Origin: Nymphalis io
Lineage: Eukaryota > Arthropoda > Insecta > Lepidoptera > Nymphalidae
Assembly (NCBI RefSeq): GCF_905147045.1
Contig: NC_065889.1
Coordinates: forward strand, 873,001-937,000
Length of the DNA: 64,000 nucleotides
Direction of reading: 5' to 3'
Each line of letters starts with the position of its first letter. Positions within the stretch are counted from its first letter, which is position 1. This document shows positions 10,571-21,760 of the stretch, piece by piece. The notes beneath the pieces were generated by a model. It did not search any database. It was not told the DNA's origin and saw nothing but the letters and a program-made list of their open reading frames with translations. A program made the position numbers and the translations under genes.

Positions 10571-10854
10571 CAGTCAGAATACTAAGTAGACGTCTAAGAA
10601 TTATATGATCAATATATATAGAAATAGTAAATATACCTTACATTCTCTAGCATTGATTTTATAAAGTACATTGCTAAATTACAATAAAGGAAAAAATATG
10701 CTATGAATTTAAGGAAAAAGCCCAGCGCCATCTGTAGTAGCTAACGATAAACTTGATATAGTCCGAGTTCTACAGTACGTAACTCCCCTAATCGCGGATA
10801 GATCGCGTTATAATGTGAATTGTTTTAAACGATAGTTAATATCGGCTTTACTTG

Positions 10855-10975
10855 TTAACGTTGCTTAGCGAATGTTCAGTTAAACGCAGATTTTACTCTT
10901 TCTGTCATTATGGATTTGACATTCGGAAGACAAAGACACAGCATTGTTATACTAAACCCGCTAAGCAACGTTTAT
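10855..10975. mobile_element. Small inverted-repeat element (MITE-like), copy 1
   Basis: A perfect 14-bp inverted repeat, AACGTTGCTTAGCG at 10857-10870 and its complement at 10959-10972, flanks an 88-bp core. The core and ends resemble 12745-12871 and 26696-26815. No transposase is present, so it would be non-autonomous. Confidence 0.6.
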
Positions 10976-11226
10976 AATGCTGTATATATATAAAAAAATA
11001 TTTAAATATGTGTCACAACTGAGCTGTTGTATAAGAAAAAAGTTCCGTTATTTATTTAAACAAAAAAAAAAAAAACCCTTTTAGCTTTTTTTTTAAATTT
11101 TTCAAAGGAAAAAATCTGCTTGTAAAATAAAGATAATTAAGAAGAAAGAGAGGGAATATTTTTAAATCACGTATTCATTTATCATCTCGCTTTTCAAAAA
11201 GCGTACAGTAAGTAGTACACAGAAAA

Positions 11227-11254
11227 CACGTGCATTCTCCTCGAATGTACCAGG
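11227..11254 (+). promoter_or_regulatory. Bipartite motif copy 8 (forward, last before the switch)
   Basis: CACGTG at 11227-11232 and TACCAGG at 11248-11254, with a 15-bp spacer. AGCACCTGTTGGCTGTTGC follows about 35 bp downstream. The next copy, at 12.43 kb, has the opposite orientation. Confidence 0.75.
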
Positions 11255-11899
11255 AAATCACAAAGCTTTAGGAGATAGTATTAGCACCTGTTGGCTGTTG
11301 CTAGGGAGCGATTTCATTCGTTACCAAGCAAGGATTCGTTACGAACAATAGTATATAGCAGATAAGTAACTATCTATTGTGCTTAGTTTGTAAGCAAACA
11401 TGTCGTCTGCCTTTAACGAATTTAGCTCGGCATATTATAAATTAATTAAAAAAACCTGACAAAGAAGCACAATATGTATACTTTTTTCAGTTAAAGTATT
11501 TTTGGTAAGCAATTAAATTGTATATTTCCAAATAATAATTAGATATGTTTCAACCAATTGTTCGGTTCCAAATTGTACTGTTCAAATATCGTATGTGTTA
11601 TTAGTAGCTAACTGTTCAAGATCAAAGTACATTATGCCAAATGTCATTTTAATTTACCTTTTTATCAATAGATGGCGTTAGATGTTTTTTACATCGCGCT
11701 ATAACATTGTTTTTTTGTAAGTACTTAATAAGTTTTTGTTTATTTATAATGAAAAACCAATTACACTATTCGACCAGCAGTACATACTCGCTGGTTGTGT
11801 TTTAAAGTCTTACAGTATCAAAATACTAACACTACCGGGTAGCCCGAAACAATAACCAACCCGACTTTCTACTTAACTGTAACTTTCACTAGAAATTTA

Positions 11900-12040
11900 G
11901 ACTTTTATAAAGGACTAGTTACTATGCCACGGCTTCGCTCGCGAGGGGATGTCAGGTGTTAGTACTCTATGTCCTTATATATCCCTGACAACGTATATGC
12001 GTTAATAGATTTCATGATGATTGATTGAGAGTTAAGACGT
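11900..12040 (+). repeat. Decayed dispersed repeat
   Basis: CACGGCTTCGCTCGCGAGGG and the following TCAGGTGTTAG match a type also seen near 26880-26960. It is probably a DNA-element relic and no coding is visible. Confidence 0.35.
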
Positions 12041-12184
12041 GAAAAAGTAACGTGAAATTGTAGGTAAGGGTGTTTTTTATATAAATTCTAAGTAAATAAT
12101 AAAAAAATATCTCGATATTTACACATCAGTCACACAACATTTCGTCTACATAGATTTCGTCAACCGGTTATTTAATTTCACGAA

Positions 12185-12270
12185 ATCGCCCGAGCCCTGA
12201 GAAGCTTTGAACCTTCTCCTCAATGGAAAAGAAGTTCATTGTTCAGCAGTGGGATATTTACAGCTCTTAC
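12185..12270 (+). repeat. SINE family A tail fragment
   Basis: GAACCTTCTCCTCAATGG and TTCAGCAGTGGGATATTTAC match the 3' third of SINE family A. The head is missing. Confidence 0.55.
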
Positions 12271-12431
12271 TTTTAGATTGCTTGGCTCTTATCAAGTGGT
12301 GACCGTAATTCGATCAGAAAATTATTATCATTGCTCTAGAATCCGCCACTACGTGGATATTATCATTGTACATAACATATGTACTGACTGCATCAGGTGG
12401 TTTTCAAAACTATATTATTGGTCTCTGATTT

Positions 12432-12459
12432 CCTTGTACTTTTTTCAGATGTGCACGTG
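12432..12459 (-). promoter_or_regulatory. Bipartite motif copy 9 (reverse, first after the switch)
   Basis: CCTTGTA at 12432-12438 (one mismatch) and CACGTG at 12454-12459, 15 bp apart. TTTTATCTCAC follows on the plus strand, matching the usual GTGAG-AAAA flank in reverse. Confidence 0.65.
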
Positions 12460-12744
12460 TTTTATCTCACATATAGTAAGAGAGGTAGTACACAGCAGTG
12501 TTTAATTACCTGTTTTCTTTAAGTAAATTAATAAAATAAACAATTTCTATTTTTTTTTTTCTTAGACCAGATTCTCACAGGAGGCACCCTTAGGACGCCC
12601 GTCTCTCTTGAGCCCTGTGTGGCTCCCAACATCCGGCTGAGTTCAACTCGCCTATCCCGCCCGGTGACGCTGTAGAGGCCAATAAGGCCAACAGTATTAC
12701 ACATCTCGAAAAAAAAAGACCAGATTACAAATACAAGGCTCAAC

Positions 12745-12871
12745 TTATAAAAATTGTTCAGCGGGTGATTAGTTAAATATTGCTTGTCTTCTCTTTCGAA
12801 TGTTAAATTAATAATGACATAAATAGCGAAATTAGTGTTAAGCAAAACAGTCGCTAAACAACGTTTATAAG
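12745..12871. mobile_element. Small inverted-repeat element (MITE-like), copy 2
   Basis: It starts near TTGTTCAGCGGGTGATTAG and ends GTCGCTAAACAACGTTTATA. TCTTCTCTTTCGAATGTTAA inside matches the copy at 26696-26815. The terminal repeats are imperfect. SINE family C begins right after it. Confidence 0.55.
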
Positions 12872-12875
12872 TAAA

Positions 12876-13115
12876 AAGGACGGGCGTGTTTGGTAGATAC
12901 TTCCCTTTCACGCCGAACGTTGTGGGTTCGATTCCCACTCAGGACATACATTTGTGTGCATGAACATGTCTGTTTATCCTGAGTCTGGGTGTAATTATCT
13001 ATATAAGTATGTATTTACAAAAGAAAAGTAGTTGTCTGGTTTCTATAGTACAAGCTCTGCTTAGTTTGGCATCAGATGGTCGTGTGTGAATAATGTCTCA
13101 GGATATTATTATTAT
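12876..13115 (+). mobile_element. SINE family C copy 1, tRNA-derived
   Basis: The head GGGCGTGTTTGGTAGATACT and box B GGTTCGATTCCCAC are tRNA-like. The body contains GTCTGGGTGTAATTATCTAT, GTAGTTGTCTGGTTTCTATA and GTACAAGCTCTG. The same body is present at 34693-35245, where another SINE interrupts it. Part of a chance reverse open frame (12528-12938) covers it and is not a gene. Confidence 0.75.
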
Positions 13116-13640
13116 TATATTATAAAAAAGCGTTAAACAAATATTTAACTTAATTATGAATATTTCAAGTACGTTCTATATTTTATACACACTCCATTGA
13201 TCGATCCGATTCCGATTTATATAAATATTTACGTACTTGGCATTTCTGTTTTTTTTTTCAAAGTGCTTAAGAATAGTTTGCAGCACAACCTACTGACTTT
13301 TATTTGTGGAAGAATTGGGGCTCACTATATAATAGAATTGGTGGAAAAGAGTAATAAAATATTTTCTCATAACAGTCAAGTTCTACCTTAATTCTAAAAA
13401 AGAATAACATAGTAATTAGTTTCTTGCCGGTTTTATCGGGTTAATATTCTGAAGCTGTGAACTTAATAATGAATGTAATCTTTTAACGTGATGATTAAAA
13501 AGTGTAAGAACTTTCTTGAATTAACATAAATGTTGATATTTTTTTAAATTTTCAATAATATTTAACTTATTGACTTATCTTTGATCTTCCTACGCATGCA
13601 GTTTGAAACAGCGTCATATAGTTTATAGATGTCCTGCGCT
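13116..13640. other. AT-rich DNA, no gene seen
   Basis: I see no coding signal. TTTCTTGCCGGTTTTATCGG near 13421 resembles the 3' region of LINE tails found at 25265-25385, so a short decayed LINE tail is possible. Confidence 0.25.
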
Positions 13641-13650
13641 ATTCTAGTTT

Positions 13651-13678
13651 CCTAGTATCATTCCCGAATCTTCACGTG
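13651..13678 (-). promoter_or_regulatory. Bipartite motif copy 10 (reverse)
   Basis: CCTAGTA at 13651-13657 and CACGTG at 13673-13678, with a 15-bp spacer and TTTCACCG after it. Confidence 0.7.
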
Positions 13679-14019
13679 TTTCACCGTACCACTATTTTTA
13701 CGTGATATCCAAACGGACAACATAAGTTTTTTTTTTATAATCTATTACATGAAATGAAGCAATTCTTGTACACTTATACTTGTACTTGTATATTTATTTC
13801 GCGCATCTCGGGCCGGCTTTGACTATTGGCTCAAATTTTGTATTCAGAGGTTTTACTTTTTTAATTTATCTATAGGTGACACTACTGAAAAATCGCTAGT
13901 TAAAAAAAAATTATGACAGCAGAGTGAGACTCGATTGCCCAGTTTACTATATTTAATGCACGTATTTCATTAATATGTTGGTTTCATTAATAGCGTGTTC
14001 AACCTATTCGATTTTATTT

Positions 14020-14165
14020 AACCAACCCGACGTGTCAATGATACATGTGATAGAATTTCGTCCAATTTTCGTCACCGCCGAGCGCGAAATTAATTATAAA
14101 CACATTAAAATTCAGTTTTATTTGCCCGTGTTTGAATAGGCTATCTTCGGCCACGATCATATGCT
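14020..14165 (-). repeat. Decayed SINE family A fragment
   Basis: CGTCACCGCCGAGCGCGAAA, then ATTATAAACACATTAAAATTC and TTGCCCGTGTTTGAATAG follow the order of the reversed SINE A head and mid body, with many changes. Confidence 0.45.
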
Positions 14166-14984
14166 ATAACGACGCAAAACTTAAAAATATCAAAATAAAA
14201 TAAAGTTAAATTAAAGAAAGAAAGTCTTGATGTTTGAATTTAATTGTCTATTTGTTGAGATAATTCTAGTTGATTTTTATAAGACAGTAAATCAACTAAA
14301 TTGGATGTTCTAATTGTTGTTTATTATGTACAATTTAATCTTATGGTGAAACTTCGATTCACCAGGAATTCGAAAGAATGACTATAAATTTTATTATCAA
14401 TACGTGTGCAAAGAGTAATGTTCCAAAAAGTTTTTGTTATTATGTCGGTGGTGTACTTTCATTTTAAGATAAACGAGCAAATACGTCATTGATACTGCAA
14501 GATCTATAAGCCTCTAGCTAAGTTTTTAAATTGCTGTTAAACGTTGGCATCAAATATATTACTTCAACTGGCACATTGGCTTTTAATTTAATTTTAAACC
14601 CAGAACACAGCAGTTCAAACGGCAGAATAAACAAGTGGTACCAACACAGACAGCCGTAAATACAACGAGTATTATTTGGAACCAATATATTAGCATGTTC
14701 AAGAAAAACCATCGGTACATTTAAAAAAAAAATAGGACAAAAATAAAATGTTAGGACAATTAAGAAGTTAATAGTACAGAGATATACATCAGTATAAGCA
14801 TTTTAATTAATGAGGGTAGATTCTTTCACACTTATAAGTACCAAAAAAATGAGATAATAAAAAGGTCAAAAGAAAACCACTTTCGACCTTCTTTAAGGTT
14901 AAATGGAATGTATTCCATTATTTTATTTGTTATTTGTCACACTGGTGATAGAAAAATAGAATACAAGAAGATATCTGTGTACTA

Positions 14985-15480
14985 ACATTTACGCTGGCCG
15001 CGGACGTACAAGCAGATTCACTTGTAAGCGCTTGTAAGACGACTCAGTAGTCAGTACTTCACTGGCAACAGCATAGGACGATTGTGCAATCGGGTCTAGA
15101 CCACAAACACTTTTGCGTGATGATTTTATCAAGGTGACTAGCACATCGCAATCGAAGAAGTAGATATAACCAAACCTTAGATATATAGTTCCATGCAATT
15201 TACTCTGCTATATGACGCACTGTCCACAGTTCTTAATTAAAATATTTATTTATAATAGAACACTATTCCACTTATATCCACTTTAATTTTATTTCTAAAC
15301 TATCGATAACAAATACACCATTTTTTCGTATATTGGGCAATAACAAACTGTCGCGGTATTTAAATGTATCGCGAATATCGAAGATTAGCGTGCACGAGGT
15401 TAAAAAGGAGGTATATGGATATATGAGATCGATTATTGCGCTACTAAATGTTGCAACAAGATGGCGCCACTACAAACAAT
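14985..15480. other. Unique, GC-balanced stretch of unknown role
   Basis: It stands out from the AT-rich surroundings: GCTGGCCGCGGACG, then a 69-codon chance-or-real reverse frame (14989-15198) and CAACAAGATGGCGCCAC near 15450. It could be a promoter, an untranslated exon or a conserved element. No splice-bounded coding exon could be built. Confidence 0.2.
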
Positions 15481-15794
15481 AAAATATAGCGATGAATATT
15501 TTTTTCTACCGTTATTTATTTAAGTTTTGTAAGAGTTATGTAATGTTGTTGTTTTATTTTATGTTAAATTTAAGTAGTCGTTATTTTGACATAAATACAA
15601 GCTTGTGTTAAGACTACTCGATTAAACAAATTGTTTCACAAACATGAAATTTCTAGAATTAAATAAAATTGAGCGATTGTAACGAAATCTGTTAAGTTAT
15701 TACATTGTGATGTTGTATTTTACGATTTTTGTGTTTAATGCGAACGTAATAATAATGGTAATATTGTATTTTTTTAAATTAACTATGGCAGTCT

Positions 15795-15840
15795 TTCAAA
15801 TGCGTCATCTGATGGTAAGTGGTCACCACTCTCGGTCACT
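15795..15840 (-). repeat. SINE family B 3' fragment
   Basis: CATCTGATGGTAAGTGGTCA plus CCACT is the 3' end of SINE family B in reverse. The rest is absent. Confidence 0.5.
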
Positions 15841-16140
15841 TAGAATATTATAAAATATTCTGCAAATCTTATGGATATTCGCTATTTTTTTTTCTAGTTA
15901 GGTTTCACTTTTAAGCTTATTGTGAAAAGAAAGTTATTTTTAATTTTAAGTTATTTAGGAATAAAATCTGTACAATAAATTCATTATTTGAATGCTATAT
16001 TTAAAGTCTAGAACTTTGAAATTTTTTATTACGTTACTTAGTAACATGAACGAAATATGACTAAATATGTACTGTATCCAAATTTATAATCTTTGATGTA
16101 CAAATTAGTAATTTTTTGTAGTAAATATTATTTATTATTT

Positions 16141-16290
16141 TATGTTTGATAGAGTACAAACGCAACGACGGCCAGTACAGTCGGGAAGAATGTTCTGCAC
16201 TAGCCGCCCCCACCTTGCCGGCCCGCAAGATACCCGGGTTGTAAGAGGAAGGGAACACGTGAGCTGGTAAAGAATTCAATTTTATGGAAT
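16141..16290 (-). mobile_element. 3' fragment of the 57-58.8 kb LINE family
   Basis: In reverse it matches about 58605-58755. It encodes an AAAATTGAATTCTTTACCAG segment (the NSLPAH part), CACGTGTTCCCTTCCTCTTA and GGGTATCTTGCGGGCCGGCA, then CTGTACTGGCCGTCGT. A short deletion is present between the protein end and the tail. The CACGTG here belongs to the LINE, not to the motif array. Confidence 0.8.
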
Positions 16291-16526
16291 TTGGATTAAC
16301 TGTGTACCGTTATACATTGTTCGATTTATTAATGTGCTAAAATAAATGTCTTAATTATACATAATGAGCATTCATGAGAATGAAGCACGAGTGTATTCAG
16401 TGTCACTTCTATGGCATTTATGCTAAGGGACATCGATTCTTATATAGTGGATATAAGGTTTCATTTGCAATGAACGTATTATACATGTGAAAATGTTCAT
16501 CCCTAATATCCTGTAACGTATGTGTC

Positions 16527-16554
16527 CCTGGTATTGCATTGATGGAAACACGTG
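16527..16554 (-). promoter_or_regulatory. Bipartite motif copy 11 (reverse, flanks unusual)
   Basis: CCTGGTA at 16527-16533 and CACGTG at 16549-16554, with a 15-bp spacer. The E-box flanks read AAA-CACGTG-AC, as in forward copies, although the CCTGGTA half lies on the reverse side. Confidence 0.6.
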
Positions 16555-17299
16555 ACTGAAATTCTCTAATGTCAGTCCGTCCATCTCCTTCTCTACCTTT
16601 TTTAAGGTACCCGGGTCATAATTGCGTTAAAAAATATAATTAAGAGCATAAATAAATATTATTAACTAAAATCGATATTTTTTTAATTCGCGTAGCCTAC
16701 ATAAATTAGAGAGCATAAAAAAGGCAATGACAAGGTATATTAGAATAATTAAGACAATAGCTAAAAACAAGCTTTATCGGTTCACATACAATTAAAATTG
16801 TATGTATATAATGTCTGGACTGTATGTATGTATATTATGGCAGTAGTCGAAAGACTATTGCCATATATGAGTATATACTATTTATAGTATATACTTCTAA
16901 ATTATTGAACACTTTTTAAGCTGCTTAATTGAAAATAGTACAAAGCCAAAACTCATAAGGCTCACGCCATAAGATGCAACGCGTTTCAGAGAACTTTTTA
17001 CTCTATAATGTGATTATAAAAGTAGTTGTGATTCGCAGTTTCACAGGCTTAAAATTTAGACTGCTGACGTGTCAAGCTTGAATTTCGTGTTCGTGTAATA
17101 TATTAGAGAACAAGGTCAATGTTTTTTCATTTTGTTGTAAAGATGTCATATCCATTGTGTACATTGAAAGAATGTTTCATTCAATATAGAAAAATTTGAA
17201 GTCTATTCTGAAATTTCTACTTTGCAGCATTTCAATTCTAATATTATTCTTTATATTTCATTCGAACTGATATTTTTTTATACGAATTCTATGGATTGA

Positions 17300-17480
17300 A
17301 GATATTCAAGCGATTTCTGTCAGGGAAATCTTCGAACGATACCCGGGCTCTGGGTTATGTGAGATTGGCCATTACAACTCCTGCGAGGTCCGTTATCATC
17401 ACGGATTAGAGAGGCTTCATGATCAGCTCCTGTCAAGGCGGTGCTCTCCTCAGGGGCGATATCAAACTCTCACATTTTTA
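17300..17480. other. GC-richer stretch of unknown origin
   Basis: CGATACCCGGGCTCTGGG, TCCTGCGAGGTCCGTTATCA and CTCCTGTCAAGGCGGTGCTC stand out in composition. No frame, splice site or known repeat was recognised. It may be a transposon fragment. Confidence 0.25.
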
Positions 17481-18636
17481 TACTATATCAATGTTGTAAC
17501 ACACCGGTAGATGGCGCTACAGCACAACACCTGCACAAGTGAGCTTGATCGTTTTGACAGATGTAAATTTTCGACATAACTTTGCAATGACGAACATATT
17601 ATTTTCTTAATTTAATGATTTTAAAAATTGTAAAAATATTAAAAAATACATATAACACAAAAGTCTCTAAAGATTCAAGCGTTATCCGAAAATTTTAGGA
17701 CTTTTTATTGCTTCAAAGTAAAATTTAAATAGGAACTCTGAAAATAATAGACGCTTGTACAATGTTACATCGGTCGGACGGATGGGACACGAATAACAGG
17801 CAGTAACTGTTACAAATATCGATTACAAAAAATCATTATTAAAGATCATTGTTAAGTTATTGTTACGAACGGGGTCCTTTTGGTTGGAGTCTCTTTAGCT
17901 TGTATAACTCTTTTTAGAAAAAAAAATGAATTCTAATTTGAATTACGAAAAGTGAAAAAAAAATCGACCCGTGGTTCTTTGGGAAAGTTGTTTACTTTCA
18001 TGGTCTGAACCACCTATCCAAAAATAACCCTGTAATATTAAATAGGTACTTATTATGAATATAGACCCACCGTCGCTAATCTACCCAATGTTTTGTATGT
18101 CTAGTGCAATAAAGAATTTCACACATAATACACCCACACCATCTCGTCACAGTTACAAGTATTTTAAAACGTTATTTTTTGGACTACTATTTATAGATAT
18201 TTTCTGTTTCCCATCACATGCCCGTCTGTCAAAAAGATCAAGCTAACTTGTACAGGGTATAGTAACATATTTTAATGAGGCAACTTATTTCTGATTTACT
18301 AGACGTATAGCCTTAGGAAAATGCCAGTTGAAAAGAGAACAAAATCTTCTAATTCGTCTTAGACGATACGCTCTTAGAAGAGCAGTCGTGGTCGTCATGA
18401 AGTAGTGGCTGATGTTATTCTTTTCAGGATGTTACGCCAGCTGAAAAGAACCGCTATTTATTTTTTGAAAACAACATAGGTTTTTGATATTGACTTTTCT
18501 ATTAATGATACATAACAATAACTATAATATATATGTATTTGATTCGAAGTATCATCATGTAATTTTTTTCGGTACATGGTTTTGTTTCGGGTAATCTATA
18601 CTACGAAATTCCATATCTCCATATTGTATATGCACT

Positions 18637-18666
18637 CCTGGTATAAGCATGGATAGTTGCAACGTG
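18637..18666 (-). promoter_or_regulatory. Bipartite motif copy 12 (reverse, decayed)
   Basis: CCTGGTA at 18637-18643 and AACGTG at 18661-18666, with a 17-bp spacer. It is weaker than its neighbours in both E-box and spacing. Confidence 0.4.
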
Positions 18667-19283
18667 ACTAAAAGCCTTATTACGTATGTTTATGTATGTA
18701 TGTATCTATGTATGTATTGTATTTGTTGAGCTCAGTCACAAAATACTGTTTTTTTACTTTCTTGGTTAACAATGTCGTCAAAGTAAGAGTTCTGTAAAAA
18801 ATGGTTATCATTCATTTAAATGGCGTCAGATTATTTTTGAATCTCTATGCGTTGCTAAACCAATTATCAGATGTTTTTTATATATAGGTGGTATCTGAAT
18901 CTATTTCATTGGTATTGGATCTTAATAAGTTTTTATTTGAAACGTACAACCTAGACAAATTTTATAAAAAATTACTATAAATTCAATTATTAAATAATAA
19001 TGCAAAAAAAGTCGCGTCGCGTCAGTGACCGCGTAACTCATAATTGTTGAATTTTCTTTTTAATGGTTACTCGGAAATCGTATATTTAATCAAGCAATTT
19101 TAAACATTTTTAACCAAGATAAAAATAAAAAGTGTGTTTATAATTCTCATAGTCACTTGATGACAATATGTGTGAATGAATAACTCTATCATCTAGACTC
19201 CTGCTTTGATGCTTGTAGGAAACACGTGTTATTTGCCTGCGAACTACAGATCTAAGCAAAACTCTCTTGTTAGTCTCTGGCTT

Positions 19284-19311
19284 CCTGGTGTGATCCCGAT
19301 TAAGTCACGTG
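19284..19311 (-). promoter_or_regulatory. Bipartite motif copy 13 (reverse)
   Basis: CCTGGTG at 19284-19290 and CACGTG at 19306-19311, with a 15-bp spacer. This is the first strong unit of the tandem cluster. Confidence 0.75.
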
Positions 19312-19448
19312 TTTATGCTCCTTGTCAAAAAGTTCTTCGATCATTGAAAACTACTATTAACCTCTGGTCTCCTATTCTTAACACGTGTATTCCCCGTGCT
19401 CATTTAACGTTTATTGTATAGAGGAGACCACTAACACTTATCTGCTTC

Positions 19449-19477
19449 CCTGGTATATCCCCACAAAGTCACACGTG
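19449..19477 (-). promoter_or_regulatory. Bipartite motif copy 14 (reverse)
   Basis: CCTGGTA at 19449-19455 and CACGTG at 19472-19477, with a 16-bp spacer and a CACACGTG E-box region. Confidence 0.72.
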
Positions 19478-19532
19478 TTATTTACGCTAGACATAGTTTC
19501 AAGCATTAAAAACTACTATTTATTTCTGATCT

Positions 19533-19561
19533 CCTGTTCTCTATCCCAATCAGTCAACGTG
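19533..19561 (-). promoter_or_regulatory. Bipartite motif half-unit copy (decayed)
   Basis: CCTGTTC at 19533-19539 and AACGTG at 19556-19561, with TATTTCCCATGCT after it, matching the flank of stronger copies. A similar weak copy ends with CACGTG at 19382-19387. Confidence 0.45.
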
Positions 19562-19617
19562 TATTTCCCATGCTAATTTATGTTTGTGTAGGGAGAACTA
19601 CTACACTGATCTGCTTT

Positions 19618-19644
19618 CCTGGTATAACTTCACAAAGTCACGTG
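19618..19644 (-). promoter_or_regulatory. Bipartite motif copy 15 (reverse)
   Basis: CCTGGTA at 19618-19624 and CACGTG at 19639-19644, with a 14-bp spacer, followed by TATTTCCCGTGCTAATTTAA. Confidence 0.73.
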
Positions 19645-19733
19645 TATTTCCCGTGCTAATTTAACGTTTGCTTAGGACTAGTAAGTAGGTATATTTTTAT
19701 TGTATAAGAAGATCTTCAGCACCGAACTGATTT

Positions 19734-19760
19734 CCTGGTAGATCGTCACAAAGACACGTG
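19734..19760 (-). promoter_or_regulatory. Bipartite motif copy 16 (reverse)
   Basis: CCTGGTA at 19734-19740 and CACGTG at 19755-19760, with a 14-bp spacer and the same CACAAAG phrase before CACGTG as copies 14 and 15. Confidence 0.73.
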
Positions 19761-19933
19761 TTTATTTTCCCTTGCTATAAATTTAGTTCTTCGAGAGAAT
19801 CTAGTCCTATCTAGAAGTTAACTCCTCTAGTCTTTCTCCTATTCTCATCGCCAATTGGTCGCCAATGATTTACCGTAGTTATTTCAAGTCAGGTAGTTAT
19901 AAAGGAAGAAGAACTTCTGTACCGATCTGTTTC

Positions 19934-19962
19934 CCTGGTGTGTGTATTACCACAGTCACATG
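19934..19962 (-). promoter_or_regulatory. Bipartite motif copy 17 (reverse, E-box CACATG)
   Basis: CCTGGTG at 19934-19940 and CACATG at 19957-19962, with a 16-bp spacer. It is the last unit of the tandem cluster. Confidence 0.6.
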
Positions 19963-20979
19963 TTTATCATAGTGCATACAATCTGAGGATAACAATAATC
20001 CTACCTGCCTTAATTTTAATAACTTTTAATTTTGCTGACGTGCCCTTATGTGGCTCTCCTCTTTATCTTGTTGGAACTAGGATGATTATATAAAAAGTCA
20101 GACTAGTAGTCAGAAAGGAAGTGCTCGACATTGAAACTTATATATAAACTTGTTGTTTAAGGGGTGTTAGTTGAGTTATTACTTATATGAAAGTCGAAAG
20201 AACATTTTCTTTAGTCATTTCGCGAACGTTAATCAATAATGATTTCTTTAATAAAATTTATAGGCGAAGCCGAGAAGATTTGTATTGTAACGACGATTTT
20301 CTTAACAATAGCTACACTTGATGGCAAGTTATAATGCAGCTAAAATAAAGTTTGATCGCGTATGTAAACTCGCTTGAAAGATACACCCGGTCTATATATA
20401 CATATATAACCTTGATAGTTCGAGTACGGTAGTTTTGGTAGTAAACGTTTTTAATGGGTTAGATGTCAATGACCGTGTTATATAAGTCATGTAACAGCCA
20501 TGGTAATAAGAGTGTCGATAACCATGAATGCTATGAACTAAAAGTTTAGTAAGAAAGTAGTTAATATTATAATGCCATAGCAGATAAATAATAATATGAA
20601 GCGTATTAACTGGTAACCTATAAGTTTGAATTCATAATTAATCTAATTCTGAATTTGTTGAATAAAAAATAGGGGTAGTACCCACACTTTTCAGAAGTAT
20701 CTTAACCGTACAATTAATTTTACGCCTTCATCGAATGGCTGTAGATTTGCCGAGATCTTGGAGTAAAGATGAAAATTGATTCGGTTTTTTATTGATTGCG
20801 ACAGTGATTAATTTAATAAAGTCGACCATAGCTGCTCATAGTGAATATATGTAAAGTGCAAAACATATTCCAAGTTTATAACAAAAGGGTGCAAATTGCA
20901 ATATTACATACAATTTTATAGACTATCCAGAGTATCAACAGGTGGTTTTATCGGGAGAAGTGCTGTCCGCTTATAGTTT

Positions 20980-21007
20980 CCTGGTGCAATTCCCACACCG
21001 TCACGTG
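20980..21007 (-). promoter_or_regulatory. Bipartite motif copy 18 (reverse, complete module)
   Basis: CCTGGTG at 20980-20986 and CACGTG at 21002-21007, with a 15-bp spacer. It keeps both outer elements: TATCAACAGGTGGTTTTATC about 45 bp to the left and CCCCGTGCTCACC on the right. This shows that the full module is about 100-110 bp long. Confidence 0.78.
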
Positions 21008-21100
21008 TTTTGAATCCCCGTGCTCACCACCCCTTATAGTTTTTTTTATAAATATTTTAACAGCTGATACAGGTGCGACTTCACATATATTATATTTTTA

Positions 21101-21364
21101 CTTGGTGGTAGGGCTTTGTGCAAACCCGTCTGGGTAGGAACGTACCTTTCACTCATCAGATATTCTACCACCAAACAGCAATAAATATTGTTGTGTTCCG
21201 GTTTAATGGATGAGTGAACAGTGTAATTAAAATCACAAGCAGCTTAATATATTAGTTCTCACGGTAAGCGACACATTGGCAATATAAGCAATGGTTAAAA
21301 TTTTTGTTACAGTGCCAATTTTTATGGGCGACGGTGGTCACTTACTATCAGGTGGTAAAAAAAG
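21101..21364 (+). mobile_element. SINE family B, older copy
   Basis: CTTGGTGGTAGGGCTTTGTG at the head, TATTGTTGTGTTCCGGTTTA in the middle and CACTTACTATCAGGTGGTAA at the end, with many substitutions and a short A-run. Confidence 0.75.
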
Positions 21365-21539
21365 CTTATGCATGTAGGTCCGTACGTGTTTCAAATACTC
21401 ACATCGCTCGTAAATCAAATAAATATACACCCAGTACGCAAGTAATCATTTTTCAACATCCTTTAAATAAAAATAAGAGATAACATAAGGATTTAATATT
21501 AGGTTGGGGTCTTACGTGTCCTATTTTAAACGACCCTGA

Positions 21540-21760
21540 GGAGGACGGCAGCCAGGATGGCCACGCGTTGCAGCACATCACGTGAGCGCCCGCGGATGCG
21601 TTATATAGACACGATTCCGCAGCTTCTGATACGTGTTGACAACGGCCATTGCAGTAGTTTTAGTGGGTAAGAATCCCACATAACCCTGTCCACCCCCGAG
21701 GAGCCGGGTACTTTTCTGAAGTTTCACTGCGGGAAAAGACGGATTTAATGTTAAAACATT
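21540..21760 (-). repeat. R1-clade LINE 3' UTR-like fragment
   Basis: On the minus strand it has AGTACCCGGCTCCTCGGGGG, GTTATGTGGGATTCTTACCC and CGCATCCGCGGGCGCTCACG. The composition and CCGGGG-style phrases resemble the GC-rich 3' UTR at 39305-39550, but the alignment is loose. Confidence 0.35.

Larger units (their letters stand above)
19205..20000 (-). repeat. Decayed tandem cluster of the bipartite motif
   Basis: Good motif copies at 19284, 19449 and 19618 are about 166 bp apart. Between them lie two weaker half-unit copies (CTCCTATTCTTAACACGTG near 19369 and CTCCTGTTCTCTATCCC near 19531 with AACGTG). Further copies are at 19734 and 19934. Repeated intervening phrases include AAAACTACTATT, CCCGTGCT and TTTAACGTTT. 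The pattern fits an old tandem duplication with a period of about 166 bp, made of two half units of about 80-90 bp. Confidence 0.7.

Noticed and set aside
12528..12938. 136-residue reverse open frame
   Set aside because: It runs through the MITE-like element and the tRNA-like head of SINE C and has no domain. A chance frame over repeats.
16255..16262. CACGTG at 16256 (and 58626) as motif-array members
   Set aside because: Both are in the same LINE protein-coding segment and lack the TACCAGG partner at 14-17 bp.
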